A stretch of DNA of 64,000 bases from SHZI01 sp041396045. GTDB taxonomy: Bacteria; Pseudomonadota; Gammaproteobacteria; Steroidobacterales; GCA-2729495. Under the pieces are notes generated by a model. The model had not been told where the DNA came from. It was given only the letters and a program-made list of their open reading frames with translations, and searched no databases. The position numbers and the translations under genes were made by a program. How positions within the stretch are numbered: the first letter of the stretch is position 1; every line of letters starts with the position of its first letter. The stretch spans positions 24,953 through 88,952 of the forward strand of contig JAWKZI010000011.1 in assembly GCA_041396045.1 (NCBI GenBank), written 5' to 3'. Below, piece after piece: positions 54,033 to 62,667 of the stretch.

Positions 54033-55548
54033 ATGACGGACGATCCGACTCCGCGCCGCAGACTACGGGCGGTGGCACTTAAAGTTCACCGCTGGCTGGG
54101 ACTCACCGCGATGGCCTGGCTGGTTGTGCTGGGCGCGACCGGTGTCATTCTCGACCATCCGAACTGGCGCTGGACGAAGCAATGGACCGTGACCGAGGCC
54201 TTCGGGAGCCCGCACGTGCTCGAAGACGAGGCAAAGGGCACGATCCTCCGCCAATTCCAGATCAATCCGGACAATTCAGCACAGTGGCTCGCCGGTGGCG
54301 AACGCGGCCTGGCGCAGTGCGGATGCCGGGCAAACCTGGCAACAGGTTGACTATGCTGGTGCCGACGGTACCCATCGTTGTTTGTGGTTGTGCCGTATCC
54401 GGATCAGGGCTGGGCGAAGATTCTTCTCGCGACCGATGACGGAATCTGGGTCGTCAACGGCGATAGTGGCCCGGCACAACGTTTCGCGCTTGGCGGAGCC
54501 GTTGTAACCCAACTCGTCGCCAACAGTCAGGGAACCGGACTCGTTGGCGCCACCGATGCACGGTACGCATTTTCAATGCCGCTCGCGAGTCCGGACCAGG
54601 TTCAGTGGAACGACCAGAGTAATACGACAATCGAAAACGCCCCCACCAGGATCGGTCTCCCGCGGATCGCAACCGACATTCATTTTGGCAACGGCGCTGC
54701 GCGGCCGGCTGTCGATCTGGATCAGTGATTTTGCCGGCATCGCGATCGTCGTGCTCGCCTTGACCGGCCTGTTGCAATGGTGGCTGCCCCGTCGCTGGCG
54801 CCGCCACAAACAATCCCTGAGTACCGGCAACCGTCGCAGCGTCTACCGGTGGTTGTTCCGCGGCCACGGACCCGTCATCGGGCTGTTGGCAATTATCCCG
54901 ATCGTCTTCCTGAGTCTTACCGGCATCTTCTTCGACCATCCGCGTGCGCTGATGCGCATGATGAACGATGTTTCGCTGAGCAGTTCAGTACTGCCTACGG
55001 CATTCCGCCCAAAGGATCTGGCTGGCGAGATCCGTGCCCTCACCATCGATCCCGATGGAAGTTGGTCCGTCATGACTCGCCTCGGCTTGCTGCACAGCAA
55101 GGACAAGGGCAGCACATGGTCATTTGACTACCAGGCGCCGTTACTTTCACACCTCAAAGGCGGTCTGGTCGGCATGTCGCAACACGACGGCGTTATGTTT
55201 CTAGGTACGCACGGTGGCCCGAATTTTCATCGCCGCTCCGGCATTGAGCCATGGCAAGCGATCCCGAGCCTGCGCATGATGATCCAGGATGCGCAACTCA
55301 TTGGCGACATCTGGTATATGAAAGGTAGTGGCGGCTTTATCCGTGGCACACTCGACGGGCGTTTCACGCCGCTGGACACGAATCTGCCCGACGTCTCCGG
55401 CATGCCCGTGTACAATTTCCTTGTCGATCTGCATACGGGCCTGATGTTTCATGAGAACTGGATCTGGATAAACGATATCGCCGCGCTCATTGCAGTTGTG
55501 CTGACGATTAGCGGCCTGGTGAACTGGCTCTATCGTCGCTGGATTTAA
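54033..55548 (+). pseudogene. PepSY-TM membrane protein with Asp-box motifs, about three frameshifts
   Basis: Reading frames switch near 54310, 54377 and 54692. Assembled order: N-terminal PepSY-TM helix (LKVHRWLGLTAMAWLVVLGA), a periplasmic region with Asp-box motif RSADAGQTW, and YPDQGWAKILLATDDGIWVV, then helices (FAGIAIVVLALTGLLQWWLP, IGLLAIIPIVFLSLTGIFFD), a second Asp-box SKDKGSTWSF, and a last helix (NDIAALIAVVLTISGLVNW). About 505 residues. PepSY-TM proteins often reduce or handle ferric chelates in iron uptake loci; beta-propeller-like Asp-boxes here are unusual. Follows the TonB receptor by 30 bp. Confidence 0.8.
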
Positions 55549-55587
55549 CCGGATTACCTGCGTTGTTTTAACCTGAAGGAGAAGCAC

Positions 55588-56205
55588 ATGATTCGATCGG
55601 GGCTTATCGTCGTGTTTGCCACGGCCTGGACTGCACTGCTGTCGCCCGCCGTCGCCAGCGACTTCTGTGCCGACACTGCGCAATCTGCCAAAGTGCAGGC
55701 GTTTTATGCGGAGCACCCGGGTACGATGCCGGTGATTGCCGCCCGCCGTCTGGGCCTGGCTGAGGCCGTCGTCGTCAGCGGCCTGGCATCTGGTCAGTCG
55801 GCATCCGCATCCGGCACTACTTTCGCCGACGTGTGGTCTGCCATGTCGAAGTGGAACCGAGCCAATTTCCTGATCATGAAAGGCGATAACGTTTTTGAGA
55901 TCAGCAGCGCTGTTGGTACTGGCAAGCCCTCGAGCACCAGCAAGTACTACAATATCTCCTATGACCAACCGCTTCGTGGTCACCTGCGCCCGGATCAGTA
56001 TGCATCGATCTACGCTGTTGACATGCCCGGCGAGAGCGCGGAGAGAACCGTCCGCGGGGTGCTCTTCTATGATCAGGACGGGGCGTCGGTGTTCGGCGCG
56101 TTCTTTTCTGGCGAAGGCCCGGACCCTGCACCTGGCGAAATCAGGAAGTTCGACGCCGTCATGAATCTCGTCAAGGCCAGTCCGTCATTCGGTCCGAAAC
56201 GCTGA
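55588..56205 (+). CDS. exported HutX/ChuX-like haem utilisation protein
   Basis: 205 residues. Signal peptide (GLIVVFATAWTALLSPAVAS). Blocks FADVWSAMSKWNRANFLIMK, NVFEISSAVGTGKPSSTSKY, GHLRPDQYASIYAVD and VLFYDQDGASVFGAFF parallel the HutX/ChuX fold, which binds haem in the cytoplasm. Here a Sec signal places it in the periplasm, not usual for HutX. Last of the TonB-PepSY-HutX run, AGGAG precedes its ATG. The substrate is probably haem or an iron chelate. Confidence 0.75.
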   Translation: MIRSGLIVVFATAWTALLSPAVASDFCADTAQSAKVQAFYAEHPGTMPVIAARRLGLAEAVVVSGLASGQSASASGTTFADVWSAMSKWNRANFLIMKGDNVFEISSAVGTGKPSSTSKYYNISYDQPLRGHLRPDQYASIYAVDMPGESAERTVRGVLFYDQDGASVFGAFFSGEGPDPAPGEIRKFDAVMNLVKASPSFGPKR

Positions 56206-56220
56206 GGGAAATGTTGCAAG

Positions 56221-56252
56221 GTGCCTGATCAGACACTTGTCTGATCAGGCAC
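56221..56252. terminator. 32-nt inverted repeat between convergent genes
   Basis: GTGCCTGATCAGACA and TGTCTGATCAGGCAC are perfectly complementary 15-bp arms separated by CT. It sits 16 bp after the HutX-like stop and overlaps the stop codon of the opposing gene (encoding its VPDQTSV end). No T-tract, but a very stable hairpin on both strands, so a bidirectional terminator is likely. Confidence 0.6.
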
Positions 56253-56798
56253 AGCGACGCCGGGTGGCGCCAGATCGACCACGCGCTGATAGAGTTCGTG
56301 TTCGGTTGCCACCGACGCTGGCGTGACGTCGTCAGTCAGCTTCCAGTACTCCTCGGGCGTGAAGTAGCGGTCAATTATCTGCTGGGCCGGATTCTTTCTC
56401 GATGCAAGCACCGAATCGTAAAAGCTCACGAAGCGGCGCGCTGCGACAACAAGGTCCTGCGTCTGCCGGGATGGCGAATTACCGCGGAAAGGGACTGCCT
56501 CTGCCAACAGTTTCTGCAGCGCCTCGCCAGTCTTGTCCAGTGTCTGCCCAATATCCGCAACGACGGCACGACCCTCATCGTCGTTCGAGGCCTCGACCTT
56601 TGGCCCCAGTCTCGTGAGATTGGCCCGCCCCTGAGCCTGAAAACGTCCGATGATGAAGTCCAGATAGTCGATGCAAGCCAGGAGGAATGCCGAAGCCTCG
56701 ACTGACCGGCCGGCTTCAACCCCCGCGGCCATCGCGTTCTTTACGGCAATCATGTGTCGACGTTCGACAAAGCGTTGTTCACTGACCGCATTGTTCAT
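56229..56798 (-). CDS. hypothetical helical protein
   Basis: 189 residues, no signal or membrane segment. Helix-rich with AVKNAMAAGVEAGRSVEASA, LLACIDYLDFIIGRFQAQGR and ARRFVSFYDSVLASRKNPAQ. Four-helix bundle of the hemerythrin-like type is possible but no metal motif is evident. Unknown role. Its 3' end lies in a large inverted repeat. Confidence 0.6.
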   Translation of the reverse strand: MNNAVSEQRFVERRHMIAVKNAMAAGVEAGRSVEASAFLLACIDYLDFIIGRFQAQGRANLTRLGPKVEASNDDEGRAVVADIGQTLDKTGEALQKLLAEAVPFRGNSPSRQTQDLVVAARRFVSFYDSVLASRKNPAQQIIDRYFTPEEYWKLTDDVTPASVATEHELYQRVVDLAPPGVAVPDQTSV

Positions 56799-56844
56799 CC
56801 TTCAGTTCCTCCCCGGATACCGGTCCGGTGTCCTGCAATAGTCA

Positions 56845-57483
56845 TCAGTTTGACCGCTTCCGGAACCAGTAGCAGGCAATCTCGGCGCTACCACCCAGAA
56901 AAAGTGGCATGCCACGTCTGACGGCCGCATCACATACCCGGGCCTCAAGCTCCGGCCCAAAGTAGTCAACTACATGCTTGCGACCGATGCGTCGCGGACC
57001 GATGGGCCAGCGATCCCACCATCCGCGACTGCCAAAATGCAGCACGATGTAGTCGCCATCGGGCGCCAGCCAAGACAGAATCTGCCGTTTATAAGCCGGT
57101 CGCAGGGCGTCCGGCAGCCCGTGCAGGCATCCGACGTCGAGAATCACATCAAATGGACCCGGATGGGCTAATCGGGTGGCTTCAGCGGTGACATCACCCT
57201 GCGCCACCGTCACATCAACACCTGCCAGTTTCACGCGCTCCTGAGCCATGCTCACTGCCTGTGGCATGAAGTCGAGAGCGGTCACTTTATAGCCGCGCCT
57301 GGCAAGCCAGATCGAGAACGTGCCCGCACCGCAGCCGAGGTCCAGTGCCGTGCCGGCTGAGGTCCGCGCCTGTAATGCCTGATCCAGCAAGGCGGGCGGC
57401 TCCGGGCTGTGCCAGGGTAGATCTTCAGCACGATCGGCACTGCCATATAGCCGCTCGAATGTACGCCGGTCCTGTTCGCTCAT
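56845..57483 (-). CDS. SAM-dependent methyltransferase
   Basis: 212 residues. Class I Rossmann motif I ALDLGCGAGTFSIWLARRGY, motif II VTALDFMPQAVSMAQERVKL, motif III region PFDVILDVGCLHGLPDALRP. Resembles TPMT/TehB-like small-molecule methyltransferases; substrate unknown. 22 bp upstream of the DUF937 gene's end on the same strand. Confidence 0.88.
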   Translation of the reverse strand: MSEQDRRTFERLYGSADRAEDLPWHSPEPPALLDQALQARTSAGTALDLGCGAGTFSIWLARRGYKVTALDFMPQAVSMAQERVKLAGVDVTVAQGDVTAEATRLAHPGPFDVILDVGCLHGLPDALRPAYKRQILSWLAPDGDYIVLHFGSRGWWDRWPIGPRRIGRKHVVDYFGPELEARVCDAAVRRGMPLFLGGSAEIACYWFRKRSN

Positions 57484-57504
57484 GTGATCGGTACTCTACC
57501 GGTA

Positions 57505-58089
57505 CTACCGAAACATCTTGCCAGCCATGCCGAGGATGTCATCCAGCGGATTGCCGTTGCCATTCTGATCCAACAGCGACCCCAGCCCGGGTCCTGCAGA
57601 CGCCGCAGCACCTGAACCTCCGCCGCCGAGAACGCCGCCAAGCATCTTGCCAAGTGCACCACTGCCTGAACCAGAAGGTACGCCGCTACCTTGTTTGGCC
57701 ATGTATCCAGTCACCAGCATCGCCACCATGGGCAACATCTTTTTCAGCAAAGTTGTATCCAGGCCGGATTGTCCTGCTGCGTGCTGTGCGACAGCCCGAC
57801 TGACATCTTTCGATTTGAATATCTGCCCCAGCACGTCGTTCCCCTGGCTGACGTTCGTTGGCTGACTGCCAATCACGTTGTCGAGCAAGCTCCCGCCGCC
57901 CAGACTGTTCAACATGCCCATCAGACCATCGATTCCGCTGCCTTGCGCCCCGGTTTGCTTCTTCAAGCCACCGAGCACCGCTGGCAGCAAAGCGGCTACA
58001 CCGGTCGCTGCCTGAGATTCGCTAACGCCGAGTTCGCGTGCCACCGACTGGATTCCGCCCATCTGTTTGAGAATATCGCCGAGTTCCAT
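57505..58089 (-). CDS. DUF937 (YidB-like) protein
   Basis: 194 residues from the ATG at 58089, with a strong AAGGAGGG site upstream. MELGDILKQMGGIQSVAREL and SESQAATGVAALLPAVLGGL form the DUF937 core of YidB-like proteins, followed by a Gly-rich tail (about 130-170). Function unknown. Longer ORF to 58173 lacks family sequence. Confidence 0.88.
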   Translation of the reverse strand: MELGDILKQMGGIQSVARELGVSESQAATGVAALLPAVLGGLKKQTGAQGSGIDGLMGMLNSLGGGSLLDNVIGSQPTNVSQGNDVLGQIFKSKDVSRAVAQHAAGQSGLDTTLLKKMLPMVAMLVTGYMAKQGSGVPSGSGSGALGKMLGGVLGGGGSGAAASAGPGLGSLLDQNGNGNPLDDILGMAGKMFR

Positions 58090-58135
58090 AAACTTTCCCT
58101 CCTTGGGGTGGTTCAGTATTTCGTACCAACAGGCA

Positions 58136-58807
58136 CTAGTCGTTCCGCAAACCAGAGTGTCCGAGGGCGGCAATCTCGGAACTCAGATCATCGCGTAATG
58201 CCTGAGCACATTTCAGTGTTAACCCACCACTCAGCACGTGCTCCTGGCTGCCACTCCGGCTGCGCAATGTAACCAGGTAAGACCGCTCAACTACCCGCCG
58301 AGCCAGCGCCTTGGTAAACATCACCGAGGTGGGTTTACCACCATAGACATGTCCGCCATCCGGCATCGTATATACACCCTGCCCCGGATCATCGGTATTG
58401 AATGAACTGCCACCGCGCACATACAGACCGGCAATATCCGCAAATGACCATTTTCCCTGTGCATCAACCAGGCCGTCTGCAACAACGCCGAGTGTGGCAG
58501 GTTTACGATAGCGCGAGCCCAGCGGCAGAATCATCAGGCCCATAACCAGCGGGATCAGTCCAAAAATACCGAATCCCGGAATGAGGAAAATCAGACCACC
58601 AGTGCTGAGAAACAAAATTGCGCCCCGGGACGACCGTGCCGGCGTGACCTTGAACCGGACCTCATCGGGGGACGACGTGACCCGCTCAAAGCGCGACTCT
58701 GTCGGGTAACCGAGGGCCGAAAGCGCATTGCCCCAACTACTGCTTCTACCGAAGTAAAGTACCGCGGCGATTGCCACCACCAGGATTATCAATCCAATGC
58801 CCATCAC
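58136..58807 (-). CDS. membrane protein of unknown function
   Basis: 223 residues with an N-terminal helix (GIGLIILVVAIAAVLYFG) and two more (AILFLSTGGLIFLIPGFGIF and LIPLVMGLMILPLG). A soluble C-terminal domain (about 115-223) follows with VADGLVDAQGKWSFADIAGL. No recognised family. 46 bp upstream of the DUF937 gene on the same strand. Confidence 0.65.
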   Translation of the reverse strand: MMGIGLIILVVAIAAVLYFGRSSSWGNALSALGYPTESRFERVTSSPDEVRFKVTPARSSRGAILFLSTGGLIFLIPGFGIFGLIPLVMGLMILPLGSRYRKPATLGVVADGLVDAQGKWSFADIAGLYVRGGSSFNTDDPGQGVYTMPDGGHVYGGKPTSVMFTKALARRVVERSYLVTLRSRSGSQEHVLSGGLTLKCAQALRDDLSSEIAALGHSGLRND

Positions 58808-58902
58808 TGCCCCCAGGAGAATGGCCTGTCTGAAGTATAGACGGAAATATCATCACAGAATCACGCGAACGGAAGTCATGCAGCCCGGAGCCGACGATGT
58901 AG

Positions 58903-59613
58903 TCAATCGAATGACTTGCCCTCGCCCGCTTCCTCGGTAGTGACGCCATCACGAATGTGATAAATCCGCTTGAAGGTGGGAATTATCTTTTCATCGTGAG
59001 TGACAACGATAATTGCGGTTTCATATTTGCGTGCCATGTCGTTAAGAATGCGTACAACCGCCATGGCGCGCACGCTGTCCAGCGGAGCTGTAGGTTCATC
59101 GGCAAGGATGACCGGCGGTTGATTGACCAGTCCGCGCGCAATCGAAACGCGCTGCTGCTCACCCCCCGACAATTGCGACGGCATGGCCTCGGCTCGATGG
59201 TGCACGTCCAGTGCGGTGAGCAACTCTATAGCCCTCGCACGCGCATCAGCGTTCGCGACACCGGCCAGCATTGGCAGCAGTGCCACGTTATCAGTCGCGT
59301 CCAGAAACGGAATCAGGTATGGCGCCTGAAAGACGAAGCCAATCCGGTCGCGGCGCAGGGCGCGCAGGTCGTTTACTTTCCAGCCATTATCGTAGATCAC
59401 CACTTCGTCCAGAATCATGCGACCTGCAGTCGGCTCGATCACCGCACCCAGGCACTTCAGAAGCGTACTCTTGCCCGAACCTGAGGGGCCGATCAACCCA
59501 ACTACTTCGCCTGGTGCGACCTGCATGTTCACATCCTTGAGCGCATGCACCGCCGTCGCTCCTTCGCCATAGCGTTTGCTCAAACGTTCGATCCGTATAC
59601 CTCTTCTGCTCAT
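58903..59613 (-). CDS. ABC ATPase, DevA/MacB-type
   Basis: 236 residues. Walker A GPSGSGKST, Q-loop VFQAPYLIPFLDATD, signature LSGGEQQRVSIARGL, Walker B VILADEPTAPLDS, H-loop VVTHDE. DevA/LolD-like. Follows the FtsX permease by 4 bp on the same strand, together with the HlyD-like adaptor and TetR: a complete exporter operon. Confidence 0.94.
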   Translation of the reverse strand: MSRRGIRIERLSKRYGEGATAVHALKDVNMQVAPGEVVGLIGPSGSGKSTLLKCLGAVIEPTAGRMILDEVVIYDNGWKVNDLRALRRDRIGFVFQAPYLIPFLDATDNVALLPMLAGVANADARARAIELLTALDVHHRAEAMPSQLSGGEQQRVSIARGLVNQPPVILADEPTAPLDSVRAMAVVRILNDMARKYETAIIVVTHDEKIIPTFKRIYHIRDGVTTEEAGEGKSFD

Positions 59614-59617
59614 CGGC

Positions 59618-60817
59618 TCAACCGATCGCCTCGGCGGGATCGACCTTCAGCGCCAGACGGATGGCAACCAGGCTGGCCAACACACAGATGCCAAGCACGG
59701 CAAGAAAGCCGGATATCGAGTCCATCGCAACCAGCAGGACGTACTTGGGAAACATCGGCGCGGCAAATGTGGCGGTGATCTTGCCAACGATGAAACCGAT
59801 CACACCGAGCACCAGAGCCTGCTGCATGATCATCGCAACGATCGTGCGGTTCCGGGTACCGATCAGCTTGAGTACCGCGATTTCACGGATCTTGTCCATC
59901 GTCAGCGAATAGATGATGAAGGCGACGACGGCAGCGCTGACAATCGCCAGGATGACCAGGAACATGCCGATCTGCCGTGCCGAGGTTGCGATCAGCTTGC
60001 CAATCAGTATCTCTTCCATCTGCGGCCGCGTGTAGACCGTGACCCGTTTCCAGCGTTGAATCGATGCAGCTACGGCATCGGCAGTATGTCCGCGCCTGAT
60101 CTGCACCAGAACGGCATTGATATAGGGGTTACCACTCTGCGAGGCAACCACTGCGTCGAGCAGGCCTGGCACACCGGGACGATTTAATGCCGGATTACTG
60201 GCAGTGCGCCGACGGCTCTGCAGGATTGCATCGTTGTCCTTGAGAAACTGTGCTTCCTGCGCATCCTTGAGCGGGATGAACACCATCGGATCGCCATTGG
60301 AAGACACCATGCGCCGGGTCAACCCGACAACGGTGTATTCGTTGCGGCGGATACGGATGCGGTCGTCCATTCTGAAGCCGGTGGCAATGTCGGCAACGGC
60401 TTCGTAGTGGCTGCGGGTGATCTGCCGACCAGCCACCAGATACGGCGGCCATCCCGGGGTACCCGCTGCGCCCGGGGCGATGCCGACCACCATGGCGCGC
60501 ACATCACGCTCGCCCTTCCGCACCTGCATGGTCAGGTAGGTCACATTGGCCGCGCGTGCAACCCCGGGCATCACAAGAATGCCGCGATAAAGGTCGTCGT
60601 AGAGACTTGAAGATTCGGCATACGGCCCAAGGGTGTCCTGCTGTACCACCCACAGGTCCGCACCACTGTTATCGAGCAACGCCTTGCCGTCGTCCACCAT
60701 GCCGCGGTACACGCCAGCCATGGTCAGAGTCACGCCAATCAGCAATCCCAGGCCGATTCCGGTGAACAGGAACTTTCCCCAGGAATGGAGTATGTCGCGC
60801 CCGGCAAGGCTGATCAT
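59618..60817 (-). CDS. ABC permease, DevC/FtsX-type
   Basis: 399 residues. One N-terminal helix, a periplasmic domain (about 45-255) with GVARAANVTYLTMQVRKGER, and three C-terminal helices (MFLVILAIVSAAVVAFIIYS, VLGVIGFIVGKITATFAAP, FLAVLGICVLASLVAIRLAL), ending with DPAEAIG, the FtsX C-terminal motif. DevC-like: partner of DevA and DevB. Overlaps the adaptor stop by 4 bp. Confidence 0.94.
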   Translation of the reverse strand: MISLAGRDILHSWGKFLFTGIGLGLLIGVTLTMAGVYRGMVDDGKALLDNSGADLWVVQQDTLGPYAESSSLYDDLYRGILVMPGVARAANVTYLTMQVRKGERDVRAMVVGIAPGAAGTPGWPPYLVAGRQITRSHYEAVADIATGFRMDDRIRIRRNEYTVVGLTRRMVSSNGDPMVFIPLKDAQEAQFLKDNDAILQSRRRTASNPALNRPGVPGLLDAVVASQSGNPYINAVLVQIRRGHTADAVAASIQRWKRVTVYTRPQMEEILIGKLIATSARQIGMFLVILAIVSAAVVAFIIYSLTMDKIREIAVLKLIGTRNRTIVAMIMQQALVLGVIGFIVGKITATFAAPMFPKYVLLVAMDSISGFLAVLGICVLASLVAIRLALKVDPAEAIG

Positions 60818-61986
60818 TGCGTGATTCCGGCGATGCGCTCCACAACATGGATACGGCTGCGCGGACCCAGTGCCTTTTCACTGTACGCAACGATGCGGTC
60901 ACCCGCTTCAAGACCACGACTGACCTGCACGCGACCATCCAGGTCGGCTGCACCCAGTTCTACCGGCGTGAAGTGCAGGGTGTTGCCGTCAACAACCTGC
61001 CATACGCCGAGCCGGCCATCCCGGCGCAGGACTGCGGCATTGGGAATAGCCGGCGCGGACGTAAGCGGCGGAAGTACAACGCTGACCTCAACCAGTTCAC
61101 CCAATGGTGGCAACCTGGCAGGCAGTAAATCAAAGACAGCTTTGGCGCGCGTTTCTTCAGTCACGGCATCGGCCAGTGGTTCCACGCGCAACACCTTGCC
61201 GTCCATGGATTGATCGCCGCTTGAACGCAGCACAATGCGGGCCGGAAGTCCGGCAGCCAGACCGGCTGCACTGATCTGGTCAAATCGCACGTCGATCCAC
61301 AGACTCTTGGGGTCGATGACCTCCACCACCGTCTGCCCTGCAACCACGGTAGTGCCCGGATCAACATCACGCGAGGTAACCAGTCCGTCGACTGGCGCTA
61401 TCAGCAGCAGGTTGGCCCGTTGTGCAGCCGTTCCCTCGCGCTCTGCCCGGTTGCGCACAAGCTCTTCGCGCGCAGCCGCAAGGCCAGCATCGGCAATGTG
61501 CAACTCCTGTCGCCTGCTGGCTACGCTTTCTTCGCTGACTGAGTGTGATGGCAGAAGCTGTTCGTAGCGTAGTAACTGTGCCTGCGCGTATGCCTGTCGC
61601 GCTCGTGCTTCGTCGATCAACGCTTCGGCTCGCCTGAACGCGGCGTCCTGGGCACGTATGCGGTCATCGAAGTCGACTGGATCCATTGCGCCGAGCAACT
61701 GGCCCGCGCTCACGCGGTCACCAACCTGCACCTCCAGACGGCTCACACGTCCCGGTGCGGTGGGACCGATCTTGTAGACATGGCGTGCCTCGACCGTACC
61801 TATACCGAAGAGGCCCGGAGTAATGGAGTGCATTTCCACAGTCGCAATGGTCACGGCCACCGGCGCAAGTGGCCCGGAACGCAGAACGACATAGACGAAC
61901 AGCACAAGCAGAGGAATGATTGCCGCCAGCAAGCCCAGAGTACGGCGCCGCATGGGCAGGCCAGCAATCATGGATGAGAGTTTCAC
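60814..61986 (-). CDS. DevB/HlyD-type periplasmic adaptor
   Basis: 390 residues. N-terminal membrane anchor (LGLLAAIIPLLVLFVYVVL), lipoyl domain (about 70-110), a coiled-coil hairpin (about 112-190: FRRAEALIDEARARQAYAQA) and beta-barrel domain (about 215-320, NLLLIAPVDGLVTSRDVDPG). Links the ABC permease to an outer-membrane channel. Overlaps the TetR stop by 4 bp and the permease start by 4 bp. No TolC gene in the window. Confidence 0.93.
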   Translation of the reverse strand: MKLSSMIAGLPMRRRTLGLLAAIIPLLVLFVYVVLRSGPLAPVAVTIATVEMHSITPGLFGIGTVEARHVYKIGPTAPGRVSRLEVQVGDRVSAGQLLGAMDPVDFDDRIRAQDAAFRRAEALIDEARARQAYAQAQLLRYEQLLPSHSVSEESVASRRQELHIADAGLAAAREELVRNRAEREGTAAQRANLLLIAPVDGLVTSRDVDPGTTVVAGQTVVEVIDPKSLWIDVRFDQISAAGLAAGLPARIVLRSSGDQSMDGKVLRVEPLADAVTEETRAKAVFDLLPARLPPLGELVEVSVVLPPLTSAPAIPNAAVLRRDGRLGVWQVVDGNTLHFTPVELGAADLDGRVQVSRGLEAGDRIVAYSEKALGPRSRIHVVERIAGITQ

Positions 61987-62591
61987 AATGCCCTGCCAAT
62001 ACCGCGGCTATAAATGGCAAAGACCCGCGGCGCGTCACGACGCATATGCGCTACATCGCCAGCCAGCAGGGATTGCATGACCAGCCCCTGGATCGTGCCA
62101 ATGAACAGAATGGCTGCCGCTTCGCTGTCGAGTTCAGCAGACAGTTCACCGCGCACTTTTCCGCTTTCAATCAGCCGATGCAGACGCTCCCGGTAGCGCT
62201 GGATCAACTTCCGGACCATCTGTTTGGCAGCGGTCGGTTCGGCGCGCTGCAATTCACCGAAGATCATCCGGGGAACACCGGGATGTTCGGCCACAAATTC
62301 GACGTGAGCCAGAAACATGCCGCGCATGGCTGCCAGAGGCGAATCGACCCCCTCTGCGGCGCGATCAACCCGGGCCAGGAGGCGCTCCGCCACCCATTCC
62401 ATCACGGCCTGCCAGATGGCTTCCTTGCTCGGAAAGTGACGGAACAGGGCACCTTGGGTCAGGTTCATATGACCGGCAATGGCCGCCGTCGTGATCTCAC
62501 CTGGATTTTGTGTCGCAGCCAGTTCAATGACGGCCTCTACGGTCACTGCGCGGCGCTCGTCGGCGGGCAGGTTTCTGGGACGATGCTTCAT
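61983..62591 (-). CDS. TetR family regulator of the DevBCA-like exporter
   Basis: 202 residues from the ATG at 62591 (GAGGG upstream, MKHRPRNLPADERR); a GTG at 62603 in the same frame would fall against the operator. HTH: EITTAAIAGHMNLTQGALFR with HFPSKEAIW, typical TetR. C-terminal effector domain (about 80-200). First gene of the operon with HlyD-like, permease and ATPase following. Operator just upstream. Confidence 0.93.
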   Translation of the reverse strand: MKHRPRNLPADERRAVTVEAVIELAATQNPGEITTAAIAGHMNLTQGALFRHFPSKEAIWQAVMEWVAERLLARVDRAAEGVDSPLAAMRGMFLAHVEFVAEHPGVPRMIFGELQRAEPTAAKQMVRKLIQRYRERLHRLIESGKVRGELSAELDSEAAAILFIGTIQGLVMQSLLAGDVAHMRRDAPRVFAIYSRGIGRAL

Positions 62592-62603
62592 CGGCGCCCT
62601 CAC

Positions 62604-62627
62604 AAGATAGTAATTACTTACTATCTT
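62604..62627. promoter_or_regulatory. perfect inverted-repeat operator upstream of TetR
   Basis: AAGATAGTAA and TTACTATCTT are perfectly complementary 10-bp arms around TTAC. It lies 12 bp before the TetR ATG, between TetR and the RND gene. The arrangement is that of an autoregulatory TetR operator for the exporter operon; 77 bp before lies the RND stop, so the operon may also have its own promoter here. Confidence 0.8.
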
Positions 62628-62667
62628 AGCGGTTTACCGAGTGAACGCAAGTGATTGAAGTTCCGCC

